Source: a virus
Virus record (IMG/VR): IMGVR_UViG_3300009103_001934
Coordinates: 62,001-126,000 of that record
Length of the DNA: 64,000 bases
Direction: 5' to 3' (one strand)
In this document: piece by piece, positions 25,079-33,574 of the stretch
Position numbering within the stretch: the first letter of the stretch is position 1
How the letters are laid out: the number at the start of each line of letters is the position of its first letter
Translations under genes and position numbers: made by a program
Notes under the pieces: model-generated
Told to the model about the DNA's origin: nothing
Seen by the model: only the letters and a program-made list of their open reading frames with translations
Databases searched by the model: none

Positions 25079-25714
25079 ATGACACCTAGAGAACACAAAG
25101 AGTACGCAGAGAAAGAGCAAGAACTCAGGCTAGAGAAGCTTAAGCAGATTGCAGAAGACTGGATCGTGCCCGTCGATCATGATGACTCCGAAGGAACAGT
25201 GACGTTCAACGATGCCCTAGCAGACATGAAGGAGTGGAGCCTTGATCAAGGTGATGTACCGTTAATAATTAAATTGATTGAAAATCCAGATTACAAGACT
25301 TCTAAGTTATTTACGGGAGCGGTAGACTTGTTTACTCACGATTGTATTCATATTTTACTCGGACGAGGAATTCTAGTGAAAGACGAGGCGTTTGTAATCG
25401 GCTACACCATGGGATCATCTCACAAAATGAAGAGGTGGCGTAGGAATTTGTTTATGTTCTGCGCGAAATATTTATACCCAGCGGAATATAAATTCGGTGA
25501 AGAGGAGAGATTTATTTTTAACTTGGGAGTTAAAGCGGGGAGCGCATGCCCTATCGATTTGACTCGGGTAGATTTTAAAGAGTACATTATGGATGATATA
25601 CACTATGCTCGGTATGATTTGGGCATAGATTTAGAAGATTTAAAGGCTTGTTATAGGTTGGAAAAGCGACTCTTCCCTGAGAGCAAAGAAAGCCAAAGGT
25701 TAATTTATGACTAA
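25079..25714 (+). CDS. Coq4-like metal-site protein
   Basis: 211 aa. LFTHDCIHILLGRGILVKDEAF places His87, Asp88, His91 and Glu103 in the HDxxH-x(11)-E arrangement of the Coq4 family (ubiquinone biosynthesis scaffold/decarboxylase). The rest is less obviously similar, so the assignment is tentative. Coupled to the next gene by an 8-nt overlap. Confidence 0.5.
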   Translation: MTPREHKEYAEKEQELRLEKLKQIAEDWIVPVDHDDSEGTVTFNDALADMKEWSLDQGDVPLIIKLIENPDYKTSKLFTGAVDLFTHDCIHILLGRGILVKDEAFVIGYTMGSSHKMKRWRRNLFMFCAKYLYPAEYKFGEEERFIFNLGVKAGSACPIDLTRVDFKEYIMDDIHYARYDLGIDLEDLKACYRLEKRLFPESKESQRLIYD

Positions 25715-25961
25715 TAAACAGGAGGAGTCTTGGAAAAATTATGGCGATAAAGTGGTTGAAAGGATTGGTTGGCTCGGTGCGATCTTTGTTGTCCTTGGTT
25801 ATTATCTTAATGCTAACCAGCTTTTATCTTCTTGGGTCTGTTGGACTATTGGTAATCTTTGCGTTGCTGGATATTCTGCGCATAAAAAAGCTTGGCCTAC
25901 TTTTGTGATGTCACTTGTTATCGCCATTTTAAACGTATACGGATATTTTTGTTGGAAATGA
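25707..25961 (+). CDS. Small membrane protein, three helices
   Basis: 84 aa. IGWLGAIFVVLGYYL, SSWVCWTIGNLCVAGYSA and TFVMSLVIAILNVYGYFCW are membrane helices; the pattern recalls PnuC-like or YgjV-like small transport-associated proteins found in phages. ATGA overlap with the kinase gene. Confidence 0.5.
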   Translation: MTNKQEESWKNYGDKVVERIGWLGAIFVVLGYYLNANQLLSSWVCWTIGNLCVAGYSAHKKAWPTFVMSLVIAILNVYGYFCWK

Positions 25962-26725
25962 AATTCTTAGTGATAGGAGATAGCTGTACGGATAAGTTTA
26001 TCTATGGTAAATGCGAGAGAATGTGTCCCGAAGCGCCCGTGCCCGTTTTTAACCCCGTCAAGGAAAAGATCAACGGGGGCATGGCTGCTAATGTTCAAGC
26101 AAACGTCAAGGCTCTAGGGGTAGATTGCGATTTAATAACTCACACTAATGAAATATTAAAAACTCGTTATGTAGACATTAAGACAAATCAGATGTTATTA
26201 AGGATAGATGAAAATGATGAAACGGAAGATAAGTTTAATTATAAGGATGTCCCTTGGGGTAGGTATGACGCAGTTTTAGTTTCTAATTACGGTAAGGGTT
26301 TTCTCCGTACCTGCGCAATCCGTGATATATGTCAGTACCACGACAACGTTTATTTAGACAGTAATAAAGTTGAAATGAATTGTGATTTACCCCTTAACTT
26401 AAGATTTTTAAAGATAAACCAATACGAACTTGAGATAAATAAACACTGGAAACACCACCTAACGCCTAGCCAACACGGCCGTAGCGAGTACAATAGACCA
26501 GCGCAAATAATCGTGACCCTAGGACATAAAGGTTGTCAATACATGGGAAAAGTATACCCTCCGCCCAAAAAAGTAATCGCTCAAGACTTATCTGGCGCGG
26601 GAGATACTTTTCTAGCGGCTCTAGCCGTCTCCATGACAAGAGTAGGGGATGTAGATACGGCAATAAACTACGCTAATGAATGCGCTTGTAAAGTAGTAGC
26701 AAAGAGAGGCGTAGCGACAATATGA
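25958..26725 (+). CDS. PfkB-family kinase, HldE/RfaE N-terminal-like
   Basis: 255 aa from the ATG at 25958. KFLVIGDSCTDKFIYGKCERMCPEAPVPVF matches the start of heptose-7-phosphate kinase (GDxxLDxYxxGxxxRxSPEAPVPV), NGGMAANVQANVKALG the sugar-binding segment, and LSGAGDTFLAALAV the PfkB catalytic motif with the base Asp. Shorter than the 318-residue HldE kinase domain. The nucleotidyltransferase half is a separate gene at 31925. Confidence 0.8.
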   Translation: MKFLVIGDSCTDKFIYGKCERMCPEAPVPVFNPVKEKINGGMAANVQANVKALGVDCDLITHTNEILKTRYVDIKTNQMLLRIDENDETEDKFNYKDVPWGRYDAVLVSNYGKGFLRTCAIRDICQYHDNVYLDSNKVEMNCDLPLNLRFLKINQYELEINKHWKHHLTPSQHGRSEYNRPAQIIVTLGHKGCQYMGKVYPPPKKVIAQDLSGAGDTFLAALAVSMTRVGDVDTAINYANECACKVVAKRGVATI

Positions 26726-26925
26726 AAACTAAGGAAAAGCCAAAAAAGAAAAAATGGAAGACTAAAGACCCGACTTGGGAGACGCACACCTACGGAAACG
26801 ATAGAAAAGCTCCGTTTGATATAGAATGGTTAAAGTATTATAACCCCATGGAAGGTAAGGATCAAATATTGTTTATTTATAAAGCCAAAAGGGGCAAAAA
26901 AATTTATAAGTACAGGATATTATAA
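26722..26925 (+). CDS. Small basic hypothetical protein
   Basis: 67 aa, starting with a lysine-rich tail (KEKPKKKKWKTKDP) followed by aromatic residues. Overlaps neighbours on both sides. No family recognised. Confidence 0.5.
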   Translation: MKTKEKPKKKKWKTKDPTWETHTYGNDRKAPFDIEWLKYYNPMEGKDQILFIYKAKRGKKIYKYRIL

Positions 26926-27056
26926 TGGAAGACTTAAGTCTACTTCAAAGAACTAAGTATCTGTTTTTAGTAGCGATTTACAGCGTAGCATATTTTTTTT
27001 ACGCTATATTTGTTGGAATTTATGAGTACATTAGAAGCAAGTTCACTGATAGTTGA
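26925..27056 (+). CDS. Small transmembrane protein
   Basis: 43 aa with one membrane helix (YLFLVAIYSVAYFFYAIFVG). TAATG overlap upstream; its 3' end overlaps the HNH endonuclease gene. Function unknown. Confidence 0.5.
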   Translation: MEDLSLLQRTKYLFLVAIYSVAYFFYAIFVGIYEYIRSKFTDS

Positions 27057-27648
27057 AGACCCATTCACTTTCGTGGAAGAAATGGTACAAGATGATAAAA
27101 AGGACGACCTTTTCTTGGAGCAAATGTGTCTTTTCGAGGAAGATGAGCCGGACTACCCATCGGGTCAAAATATTATTAAAGTCAATCAAATGAGAGTATG
27201 CGATACAGATTTTGTTGGCTTTAACGGTGAGGGCCGAAAACAGATGAAGTATAATTGGTCAATAGAAGACATGAGAACGGCCAAACCGGAGTTCGTTGCT
27301 CATAAAGCTGGGCCAGACGGACTCCCCTACCTTATAAACATCAAAACTGGAAGAAAAAGGAAGGTTAAGTTTCCGGAAGGAGAGGGAGTACACAACAAGG
27401 GCCGTAACCTTTACCCTAACCTTGGTTATAACTGCATAAAAAAAGACGGTAAGACGAAGGGTGCTTCGGCTTTGGCGCATAGATTTTTTGCTATATTATT
27501 TATAGAAAACCCTGACACCTCATTTTATACCGAAGTAAATCACAAAGATGGAGATAAGTCAAATTATAGATTAGATAATTTAGAGTGGGTTGACCCTAGC
27601 TCCCACGCTAAAAAAGACGCACAGCGCAGAAAAGAACAACAAAAATGA
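27022..27648 (+). CDS. HNH endonuclease
   Basis: 208 aa from the ATG at 27022. EVNHKDGDKSNYRLDNLEWV is the HNH/NUMOD-type active site (HN-x(n)-N-x(8)-N-L-E-W) seen in phage homing endonucleases. The N-terminal 60 residues are acidic and unlike standard homing enzymes. No intron or interrupted host gene is visible, so it is free-standing. Confidence 0.78.
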   Translation: MSTLEASSLIVEDPFTFVEEMVQDDKKDDLFLEQMCLFEEDEPDYPSGQNIIKVNQMRVCDTDFVGFNGEGRKQMKYNWSIEDMRTAKPEFVAHKAGPDGLPYLINIKTGRKRKVKFPEGEGVHNKGRNLYPNLGYNCIKKDGKTKGASALAHRFFAILFIENPDTSFYTEVNHKDGDKSNYRLDNLEWVDPSSHAKKDAQRRKEQQK

Positions 27649-28310
27649 ACGTTAAATTAGTATCCCTAACTCAACCCCAAGTCGAAGGAATCGAAAGCGC
27701 CGAAGATATTATCTCTTACTGCGCTAGAGTTTCTAATCCCAAAAACCAAATGAATACGGCGACAGCGCCAAAGTTAATTGCTTTTTTAATTAAGCATAAG
27801 CACTGGTCTCCGTTTGAGCTAGCCTCTATGTGCGTTGAGATTACCACAAGTAGAGCTATTGCCGCGCAGATTCTTCGTCATCGTAGCTTTAGTTTTCAAG
27901 AATTTAGTCAACGATATAGCGAGGCTCAAGTAATGGAGCCTGTGGAGGTGAGACAGCAAGCCGAAAAGAATAGGCAAAGCAGTAAAGACGTGATAAACCC
28001 TTCGGTTAACGGATTTGTCAACGCTAAACAAGCCATAGCCGTGCATGAACGTAAATCTTTGCAGCTTTATAATGATTTACTTAGGAATGGAGTAGCTAAG
28101 GAGTGCGCCAGAATGGTTTTACCGCTCACTACTCAAACTACCATATACATGAGTGGAACAGTGAGAAGTTGGGTGCATTATATTGATTTACGAACAGAAG
28201 GTAATACTCAAAAAGAACATAGAGAGGTCGCAGAAGCAATTAAATTAATTTTTATTGATAACTTCCCTAATGTTTCTGAGGCCTTAGCGTGGAAAAGAGT
28301 TGACAAATAA
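27645..28310 (+). CDS. thyX: Flavin-dependent thymidylate synthase
   Basis: 221 aa. RHRSFSFQEFSQRY at residues 78-91 is the ThyX signature RHRxxSxxxxSxRY; VLPLTTQTTIYMSGTVRSWVHYIDLR matches the substrate/FAD region. Reaction: dUMP to dTMP using methylene-THF, FAD and NADPH. Supports phage DNA synthesis. ATGA coupled to the HNH gene. Confidence 0.95.
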   Translation: MNVKLVSLTQPQVEGIESAEDIISYCARVSNPKNQMNTATAPKLIAFLIKHKHWSPFELASMCVEITTSRAIAAQILRHRSFSFQEFSQRYSEAQVMEPVEVRQQAEKNRQSSKDVINPSVNGFVNAKQAIAVHERKSLQLYNDLLRNGVAKECARMVLPLTTQTTIYMSGTVRSWVHYIDLRTEGNTQKEHREVAEAIKLIFIDNFPNVSEALAWKRVDK

Positions 28311-28328
28311 GAAGAACCATAATATACT
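28300..28328 (+). promoter_or_regulatory. Promoter downstream of thyX
   Basis: TTGACA, 17-nt spacer, TATACT, overlapping the thyX stop; 14 nt to the next ATG gives a leader of about 7 nt. Confidence 0.7.
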
Positions 28329-28342
28329 TGTGATCGTGGTAG

Positions 28343-28570
28343 ATGACTGCAAGCGATTTCGACAAACCAAAGTGGGAGGTAAAGCTTTTCTACAAAGCTC
28401 TGAAAAACTATGTTGTAAAAGCGGACTCTAGGGAAGAAGCGCATAAATTAGCCTATAATGCTTTTTTGGACGCTAATCCTGACGAATTACTTGGAGAATC
28501 AGAGATAGCAGATGATTTTATAGAGACAACGATCGAAGGAGAGGAAGGCTCAGATATGCTACATGAATAA
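28343..28570 (+). CDS. Hypothetical protein
   Basis: 75 aa, acidic C-terminus. WEVKLFYKALKNYVVKADSREEAHKLAYNAF resembles short beta-alpha-beta phage proteins, but no family is certain. First gene after a clear promoter. Confidence 0.55.
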   Translation: MTASDFDKPKWEVKLFYKALKNYVVKADSREEAHKLAYNAFLDANPDELLGESEIADDFIETTIEGEEGSDMLHE

Positions 28571-28754
28571 CGAGAAAAAAATAAAAATAGTAACAGGGAT
28601 GGTAGCAGAAATGCTAGAGTTAGCCAAAGCCGTAGATGAAAGGCACAAAGCAAGGATGCTGACCAAAGGACAAGGAGAACAATCCCTAGGAGAAAGTTGG
28701 GTTATTTTTCACCTTAAAGCAATTAAAGAATTATTAGAAGATGAGTCTGTTTGA
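28563..28754 (+). CDS. Hypothetical protein
   Basis: 63 aa, mainly helical (VTGMVAEMLELAKAVDERH). Overlaps both neighbours, consistent with translational coupling. Confidence 0.5.
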   Translation: MNNEKKIKIVTGMVAEMLELAKAVDERHKARMLTKGQGEQSLGESWVIFHLKAIKELLEDESV

Positions 28755-29316
28755 TACTATTATTTGTGACTACCCCCTTCCCCTCCCAGATTTTACAGAA
28801 GAGGAATTGGAAGACATCAACTCCGGAGAAGAGGGCTGGAGCGATTGGTCCGAAGTGGAATGGCAAACGAAGGACATGGGAGGCATGCTTGATGTTTATA
28901 CCATAGAGGACGATGGGCAGATATACCTACGTCCTACGCAGTGGAGCCTTGTCCAAGATGAAGAGAGAGGGGAGGTCACCGCAGAAGAGGGGGAGTTAGA
29001 AAAATTTGAAAAGACCGCGGAAATAAACTTCTACCAATTCTTTACGGGTAAAAAAAACGATCACTGGATTGAATTTAAAGCGGTAGTCTGGAAAGGCGAT
29101 TTAAAAGAGCTAGAGCTAGTAGAATATAAAAAAGAAGATAATTCCGATAGGATAAAAATGCAAAAGCAAATGCAAAAAGAATTAAAATCTGCCAGTTTAG
29201 TGAGTAAGCCCTATAAGGTATACAGATGGGTTGTATGCAAGCCTCTGGAGATTATGCGCCTTGTTATGGGTTTTATTATCGGAGTGACACTAAAGATAGA
29301 AAGGTGGCTACCGTAA
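28741..29316 (+). CDS. Hypothetical protein with C-terminal hydrophobic helix
   Basis: 191 aa. A long acidic soluble part (many Glu/Trp) ends in a basic stretch and the hydrophobic helix LEIMRLVMGFIIGVTLKI, suggesting a tail-anchored membrane protein. No family recognised. Confidence 0.5.
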   Translation: MSLFDTIICDYPLPLPDFTEEELEDINSGEEGWSDWSEVEWQTKDMGGMLDVYTIEDDGQIYLRPTQWSLVQDEERGEVTAEEGELEKFEKTAEINFYQFFTGKKNDHWIEFKAVVWKGDLKELELVEYKKEDNSDRIKMQKQMQKELKSASLVSKPYKVYRWVVCKPLEIMRLVMGFIIGVTLKIERWLP

Positions 29317-29615
29317 TGCCTTTTCAATCAAAACCCTATATTAAAGTGGGCAAACCGAAGAATACTTTTATTCCTCGCCCCCCCAAATTTGCAACGCATG
29401 CAGTTATGAAGTGTTACGACGAGCTAGCTCATAATGGAAAGCCCAAAACAGCAACCTTGCCCATTCAGGATTTTGACTGTTTCTTGGGGGTGTCGGGAGA
29501 TTTTAAATATATTCGCATGGATAAGAAGGGCAAGATTCACGAAAAATATAAAGAAACTTGGTATTGGGATGGGCGCTGTGTTCCAGAAATACAAGGGATG
29601 ATTAATGAGAATTGA
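29316..29615 (+). CDS. Hypothetical protein
   Basis: 99 aa from the ATG at 29316 (TAATG overlap with the preceding stop). Basic N-terminus, aromatic C-terminus. Overlaps the GMP reductase start. Function unknown. Confidence 0.55.
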   Translation: MPFQSKPYIKVGKPKNTFIPRPPKFATHAVMKCYDELAHNGKPKTATLPIQDFDCFLGVSGDFKYIRMDKKGKIHEKYKETWYWDGRCVPEIQGMINEN

Positions 29616-30759
29616 AGAGGACATAAAGTTAGACTACAAGGACGTTCTCCTACGCCCCAAGCGTTCAGAGCTTACCTCTCGCAAAGAGGTAGACCTTATG
29701 CGCGAGTTTACTTTTAAGAACGCTGGCGGTGAAGGTTCTGATCCCAAAGCTTATGGCTGGAAAGGTATTCCTATTGTTGCAGCAAATATGGATACAGTTG
29801 GCACCTTTGAAACAGCTAAAGCTCTTGCACAACACCATATGTTGACCTGTATCAGTAAGCATAATGATATAAAAAGATGGCTCCATAAATTAAATGGCTA
29901 TGGAGTCTACAAAAGCTCAGAACAAAGGGAGGGTGGTGTTTGGAAGCATGACCGTCACTCCGATAATTGGCAGAATAGAATTTATGAACACATTTCTCCT
30001 TCTATTGGTATTAAGTATGACCCAGAGAAGGCCGATGACATAGATTATCTAAATACTATTACATGGAATTTTTATCATACTAGATTCGTATGTATTGATG
30101 CAGCGAATGGGTATACATCAAGGTTTTGTGATTTTATTAAACGAGTTAGAGACGAACACCCCGCGCTTATTATTATTGCGGGTAATGTCGTCACTGGCGA
30201 AATGACAGAGGAGATTATATTAAGTGGAGCAGATATTGTCAAAGTGGGTATTGGTGGCGGGAGTGTCTGCACTACTCGCGTACAAACTGGCGTTGGCTAT
30301 CCCCAACTCTCGGCGGTTATCGAATGTGCGGATGCGGCTCACGGTATTGGTGGTCACATTATGGCTGACGGCGGTTGTGTGTGCGCTGGTGATATTGCCA
30401 AAGCTTTTTGCGCTGGGGCTGATTTTGTTATGCTTGGCGGTATGTTGGCGGGACATACTGAATCTGCTGGACAAGAAGAGGAAGTAGATGGTGTTAAATA
30501 TAAGACTTTTTACGGCATGAGCTCGGACACAGCCATGAACAAGTATCATGGAGGCGTTGCGAAGTATCGTTCTTCAGAAGGAAAAACAACAAGAATTAAA
30601 CACCGCGGGCTTATTAAAAATACCGTGGAAAGTATTCTCGGTGGCTTGCGTAGCACTTGTACTTATATCGGCGCTAGGAAATTGAAAGATATGCCTAAGT
30701 GTGCTACATTTGTGAGGGTATCTCAGCAGTCAAATGAGGTATTTGGGAGGAACATTTAA
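29605..30759 (+). CDS. guaC: GMP reductase (IMPDH/GMPR family)
   Basis: 384 aa. [18 protein letters not shown] and [14 protein letters not shown] open the barrel, [12 protein letters not shown] is the phosphate loop, and [11 protein letters not shown] holds catalytic Cys222. There is no CBS domain, and the GMPR-type CTTR (rather than IMPDH-type CxTR) favours GMP reductase: GMP to IMP with NADPH. It could rebalance purine pools for an AT-rich phage genome. Confidence 0.85.
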   Translation: MRIEEDIKLDYKDVLLRPKRSELTSRKEVDLMREFTFKNAGGEGSDPKAYGWKGIPIVAANMDTVGTFETAKALAQHHMLTCISKHNDIKRWLHKLNGYGVYKSSEQREGGVWKHDRHSDNWQNRIYEHISPSIGIKYDPEKADDIDYLNTITWNFYHTRFVCIDAANGYTSRFCDFIKRVRDEHPALIIIAGNVVTGEMTEEIILSGADIVKVGIGGGSVCTTRVQTGVGYPQLSAVIECADAAHGIGGHIMADGGCVCAGDIAKAFCAGADFVMLGGMLAGHTESAGQEEEVDGVKYKTFYGMSSDTAMNKYHGGVAKYRSSEGKTTRIKHRGLIKNTVESILGGLRSTCTYIGARKLKDMPKCATFVRVSQQSNEVFGRNI

Positions 30760-30762
30760 ATA

Positions 30763-30939
30763 ATGGAAGAACAAGAGAGCAAAACATGGGTAGCGGTTGT
30801 TTATGACGGGCAGGACAAGATAAACTCTCGAATATTTCGGGGGAGTGAGGAAGAGATTGTCAGGCCCGAGGCCCTAAAATGGGTTACCGAACTGTACGGA
30901 CAAGGGACAGATTGGTCACTACACGAAATCAATAGATAA
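30763..30939 (+). CDS. Hypothetical protein
   Basis: 58 aa, beginning MEEQESKTWVAVVYDGQDKI; soluble, acidic. Tightly packed between guaC and a basic gene. No family recognised. Confidence 0.5.
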   Translation: MEEQESKTWVAVVYDGQDKINSRIFRGSEEEIVRPEALKWVTELYGQGTDWSLHEINR

Positions 30940-30944
30940 AATTA

Positions 30945-31289
30945 ATGCCCAGAAAAAAGCATTATGAAGTGGAACTACTCACTCCTAATAGCCTGAAGGC
31001 CAAGAGGAAGAGAGTAGTCCGGTGTTTAACGCCAAAATGTCAGTTGAGGTACTCTGTAAAGGATTACGAAATACTTTACGACAACAAAAAATTAATGTAT
31101 TTTGACGCAAGCTCTATCCTAGTTAAGAGTAAGTCAATTATTTGCCATGATTGTTTGTTTAGGCACATTTTAGCCCTAACAGGCTCGAAGGTAGCAAAAG
31201 TATTAATCGTAAATCCAGACAAGGGCACAGCTAAAATATGTAAATTTTATCCGAAGGGAGACAAAAAGTGGCTAGACGAAGATGAATAA
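30945..31289 (+). CDS. Putative cysteine-rich/metal-binding protein
   Basis: 114 aa. Basic start, then cysteines at RCLTPKC and ICHDC that could form one zinc site. No known family. Overlaps the next gene by 8 nt. Confidence 0.5.
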   Translation: MPRKKHYEVELLTPNSLKAKRKRVVRCLTPKCQLRYSVKDYEILYDNKKLMYFDASSILVKSKSIICHDCLFRHILALTGSKVAKVLIVNPDKGTAKICKFYPKGDKKWLDEDE

Positions 31290-31923
31290 ATTAAATTTAA
31301 AAGATGTGACTTTATTTTGTATAGACGATATGGCCCCGATAAAGGCCCATGCCGTTATGGAGTCTGTTTGTAATAATATAGAATTCGGTGACGTTAAACT
31401 GTTCTCTTCTAGAAGCGAAGAGTGTGTAACAAACAAATTAGAAAAGCCGATTAATACGCTGTTAAATTATAGCACATTTGCAGTTTATGAACTTCACGAA
31501 CATATTGATACAGAATTTGCGATGTGCATGCAGCGAGACGGTTATCCTCTAAGACCAGCGAGTTGGACAGATGATTTTTTAAGGTTTGATTATATTGGTG
31601 CGCCGTGGACTTGGGCGGCGGGATATAGAGCAGTAGGAAAGCATGAGTGTGAAGTAGGTAGATGTGTGGGAAATGGCGGGTTTAGCATTAGGTCTAAAAG
31701 GTTAATGGAGGAAGCGGCCAAGCATGAATATGATGGAGACTTAAACGAAGATGCCTTTATATGTAAAAAAATAGCACACAAGCTTGAAGCTAAGGGTATC
31801 AGGTTTGCTCCAGTAGAGTTAGCCTCTTATTTTTCTGTCGAAAACGGGGTTTATGAATTTCAATTCGGGTTTCATGGTAGAAAAACTCAAGAAATAAACA
31901 AGAAACTGGGGGTATTTAAATGA
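31282..31923 (+). CDS. DUF5672-type glycosyltransferase
   Basis: 213 aa. FDYIGAPWTWA, VGRCVGNGGFSIRSKRLMEE and LNEDAFICKKI are the conserved blocks of DUF5672 proteins, which have a GT-A-like fold. Probable sugar transferase for the phage glycan. Confidence 0.68.
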   Translation: MNKLNLKDVTLFCIDDMAPIKAHAVMESVCNNIEFGDVKLFSSRSEECVTNKLEKPINTLLNYSTFAVYELHEHIDTEFAMCMQRDGYPLRPASWTDDFLRFDYIGAPWTWAAGYRAVGKHECEVGRCVGNGGFSIRSKRLMEEAAKHEYDGDLNEDAFICKKIAHKLEAKGIRFAPVELASYFSVENGVYEFQFGFHGRKTQEINKKLGVFK

Positions 31924-31924
31924 T

Positions 31925-32422
31925 ATGGATGAGTTCAGTCAAAATTTTCACATGACATTAATTAATTCTTGGAGAGCAGAGTACCCTGATAAAAAATTAG
32001 TTGTAACTAATGGATGCTTTGACATACTTCACGTGGGGCACGTTAAGTATCTTCAAAAAGCTAGGGAGCTAGGCGACGCACTTTTAGTAGGTCTTAACGG
32101 AGACGACTCTGTTAGGCAGCTAAAGGGGCCGAATAGGCCGATCAATAACCAAGACGATAGAGCGGACGTGCTATCTGCGTTATCTTGCGTAGATTTTGTT
32201 TATATTTTCAAAGACTCTAGAGCTACAAATTTTTTGAAAGAGTCCAAGCCGGATATATATGTTAAGGCCGGAGATTATACACTCGATACGCTGTATCCTC
32301 CAGAAAGGTGCGCGTTAGAACTTATAGGTAGCAGAATAGAGTTCCTACCTTTTATTGAAGGAAAGTCTACCACAAGTATATTGAGGCAATCTATGCGTCG
32401 AAAAGAAAGGCAATCAATTTAA
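31925..32422 (+). CDS. HldE/RfaE C-terminal-like nucleotidyltransferase
   Basis: 165 aa. VVTNGCFDILHVGHVKYLQKARELGD carries the HxGH motif of cytidylyltransferase-like enzymes; LVGLNGDDSVRQLKGPNRPI and KAGDYTLDTL fit heptose-1-phosphate adenylyltransferase. Reaction expected: heptose-1-phosphate + ATP to ADP-heptose. The kinase half is encoded separately at 25958. Confidence 0.82.
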   Translation: MDEFSQNFHMTLINSWRAEYPDKKLVVTNGCFDILHVGHVKYLQKARELGDALLVGLNGDDSVRQLKGPNRPINNQDDRADVLSALSCVDFVYIFKDSRATNFLKESKPDIYVKAGDYTLDTLYPPERCALELIGSRIEFLPFIEGKSTTSILRQSMRRKERQSI

Positions 32423-32425
32423 ATC

Positions 32426-33283
32426 ATGAAACCCAGTAAAGAACATAATGATAATTCATTATCGATTTATATGAAAGAGGCGGGTAAGTACGATCTACTC
32501 ACCAAAGAAGAAGAGACCCAACTTTTTAAAATCCTGCACTCCAAGACTCGGAAGAAAATAAGAAAAGAGGTAAGAGAAAGGATAATTAAATCTAATTTAA
32601 AACTAGTAGTCAAAATAGCGAAAGAATATCGCAATTTGGGTTTAGATTATGAAGATTTAATCGAGGAGGGCAATATCGGACTAATGACAGCAGTAGACAA
32701 GTTCAACCCCAAAAAAGGAGCAAAATTATCTTACTACGCTTCTTTTTGGATAAAGCAGACTATCAGAAGAGCAATTAGCAACAAGGGTAGAACTATAAGA
32801 TTACCGGTAGCGGTCGTAGAGTCGAAATTGAAAGTTTCGAAATATGTGGAAGACTACGAGTCAAAAAATGATGATAGCCCGACCGACGAACAAATTGCAA
32901 ACGCCACGGGATTAAGTAATAAAAAAGTAAAGTTACTCACGAGCCTTGGTTTTCAGTCAGACTCCCTCAATAGAGTGATACAAACAGAAGAGGCTGGGGA
33001 AGAAAGTGAGTTACAATCATTAATTCAAGATAAGTCAGTCATAGACCCGGCGCAGCTTTTCTTAAAGAAAGACGGGCGAGAGGTTCTGATGAAACTGGTT
33101 GATAACTTAGAGGAGAGACAAAGATATATAATAATTCACAGATTTGGCCTAGGGAATACCGAAAGGCAAACCCTAGAAACTATAGGCAAAAAGTTCAACC
33201 TTACAAGGGAGAGAATTAGACAGCTTGAAACCGCAGCGCTCGAAAATCTAAGAGATATAATAAGCGGAAAAAATGAAATTTAA
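32426..33283 (+). CDS. RNA polymerase sigma-70 family factor (RpoD/RpoS-like)
   Basis: 285 aa with full architecture: region 1.2 (SIYMKEAGKYDLLTKEEE), region 2 (NLKLVVKIAKEYRNLGLDYEDLIEEGN to FWIKQTIRRAI), region 3, and region 4 (TLETIGKKFNLTRERIRQLE), whose recognition helix is nearly that of RpoD. It should therefore read TTGACA/TATAAT promoters, as seen here. Unlike T4 gp55 it is a complete primary-type factor lacking only region 1.1. Confidence 0.92.
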   Translation: MKPSKEHNDNSLSIYMKEAGKYDLLTKEEETQLFKILHSKTRKKIRKEVRERIIKSNLKLVVKIAKEYRNLGLDYEDLIEEGNIGLMTAVDKFNPKKGAKLSYYASFWIKQTIRRAISNKGRTIRLPVAVVESKLKVSKYVEDYESKNDDSPTDEQIANATGLSNKKVKLLTSLGFQSDSLNRVIQTEEAGEESELQSLIQDKSVIDPAQLFLKKDGREVLMKLVDNLEERQRYIIIHRFGLGNTERQTLETIGKKFNLTRERIRQLETAALENLRDIISGKNEI

Positions 33284-33572
33284 AAACGCAGATGGGGCTG
33301 AATATCAGATATTTTTCCGAAAACCAAACCGGAGATATTATGGGCGAACTTGTGACGGTTATTGTACTGATCCGCATAGGTCCAATCCTAAAATATACAT
33401 AAATCCCCACAGAACTGACCAAACTCAATTAAATACCCTCATACATGAAGTGGCACACGCCTTCTTCTGGGATAAAAGTGAGAAAGAAGTAAAAAAATAT
33501 GCGGACACCATGAGCAGATTACTTTATAATGAATTAGGCTGGCGAAAAATCGAAAAAGATGATATTATATAA
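33273..33572 (+). CDS. Small zinc metalloprotease-like protein
   Basis: 99 aa. LIHEVAHAFFWDKSEKEVKKYADTMSRLLY holds the HExxH zinc-protease motif and the downstream acidic residue typical of minimal phage peptidases. Relative of the protein at 55380. Overlaps the sigma gene end by 11 nt. Substrate unknown. Confidence 0.62.
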   Translation: MKFKNADGAEYQIFFRKPNRRYYGRTCDGYCTDPHRSNPKIYINPHRTDQTQLNTLIHEVAHAFFWDKSEKEVKKYADTMSRLLYNELGWRKIEKDDII

Positions 33573-33574
33573 TA

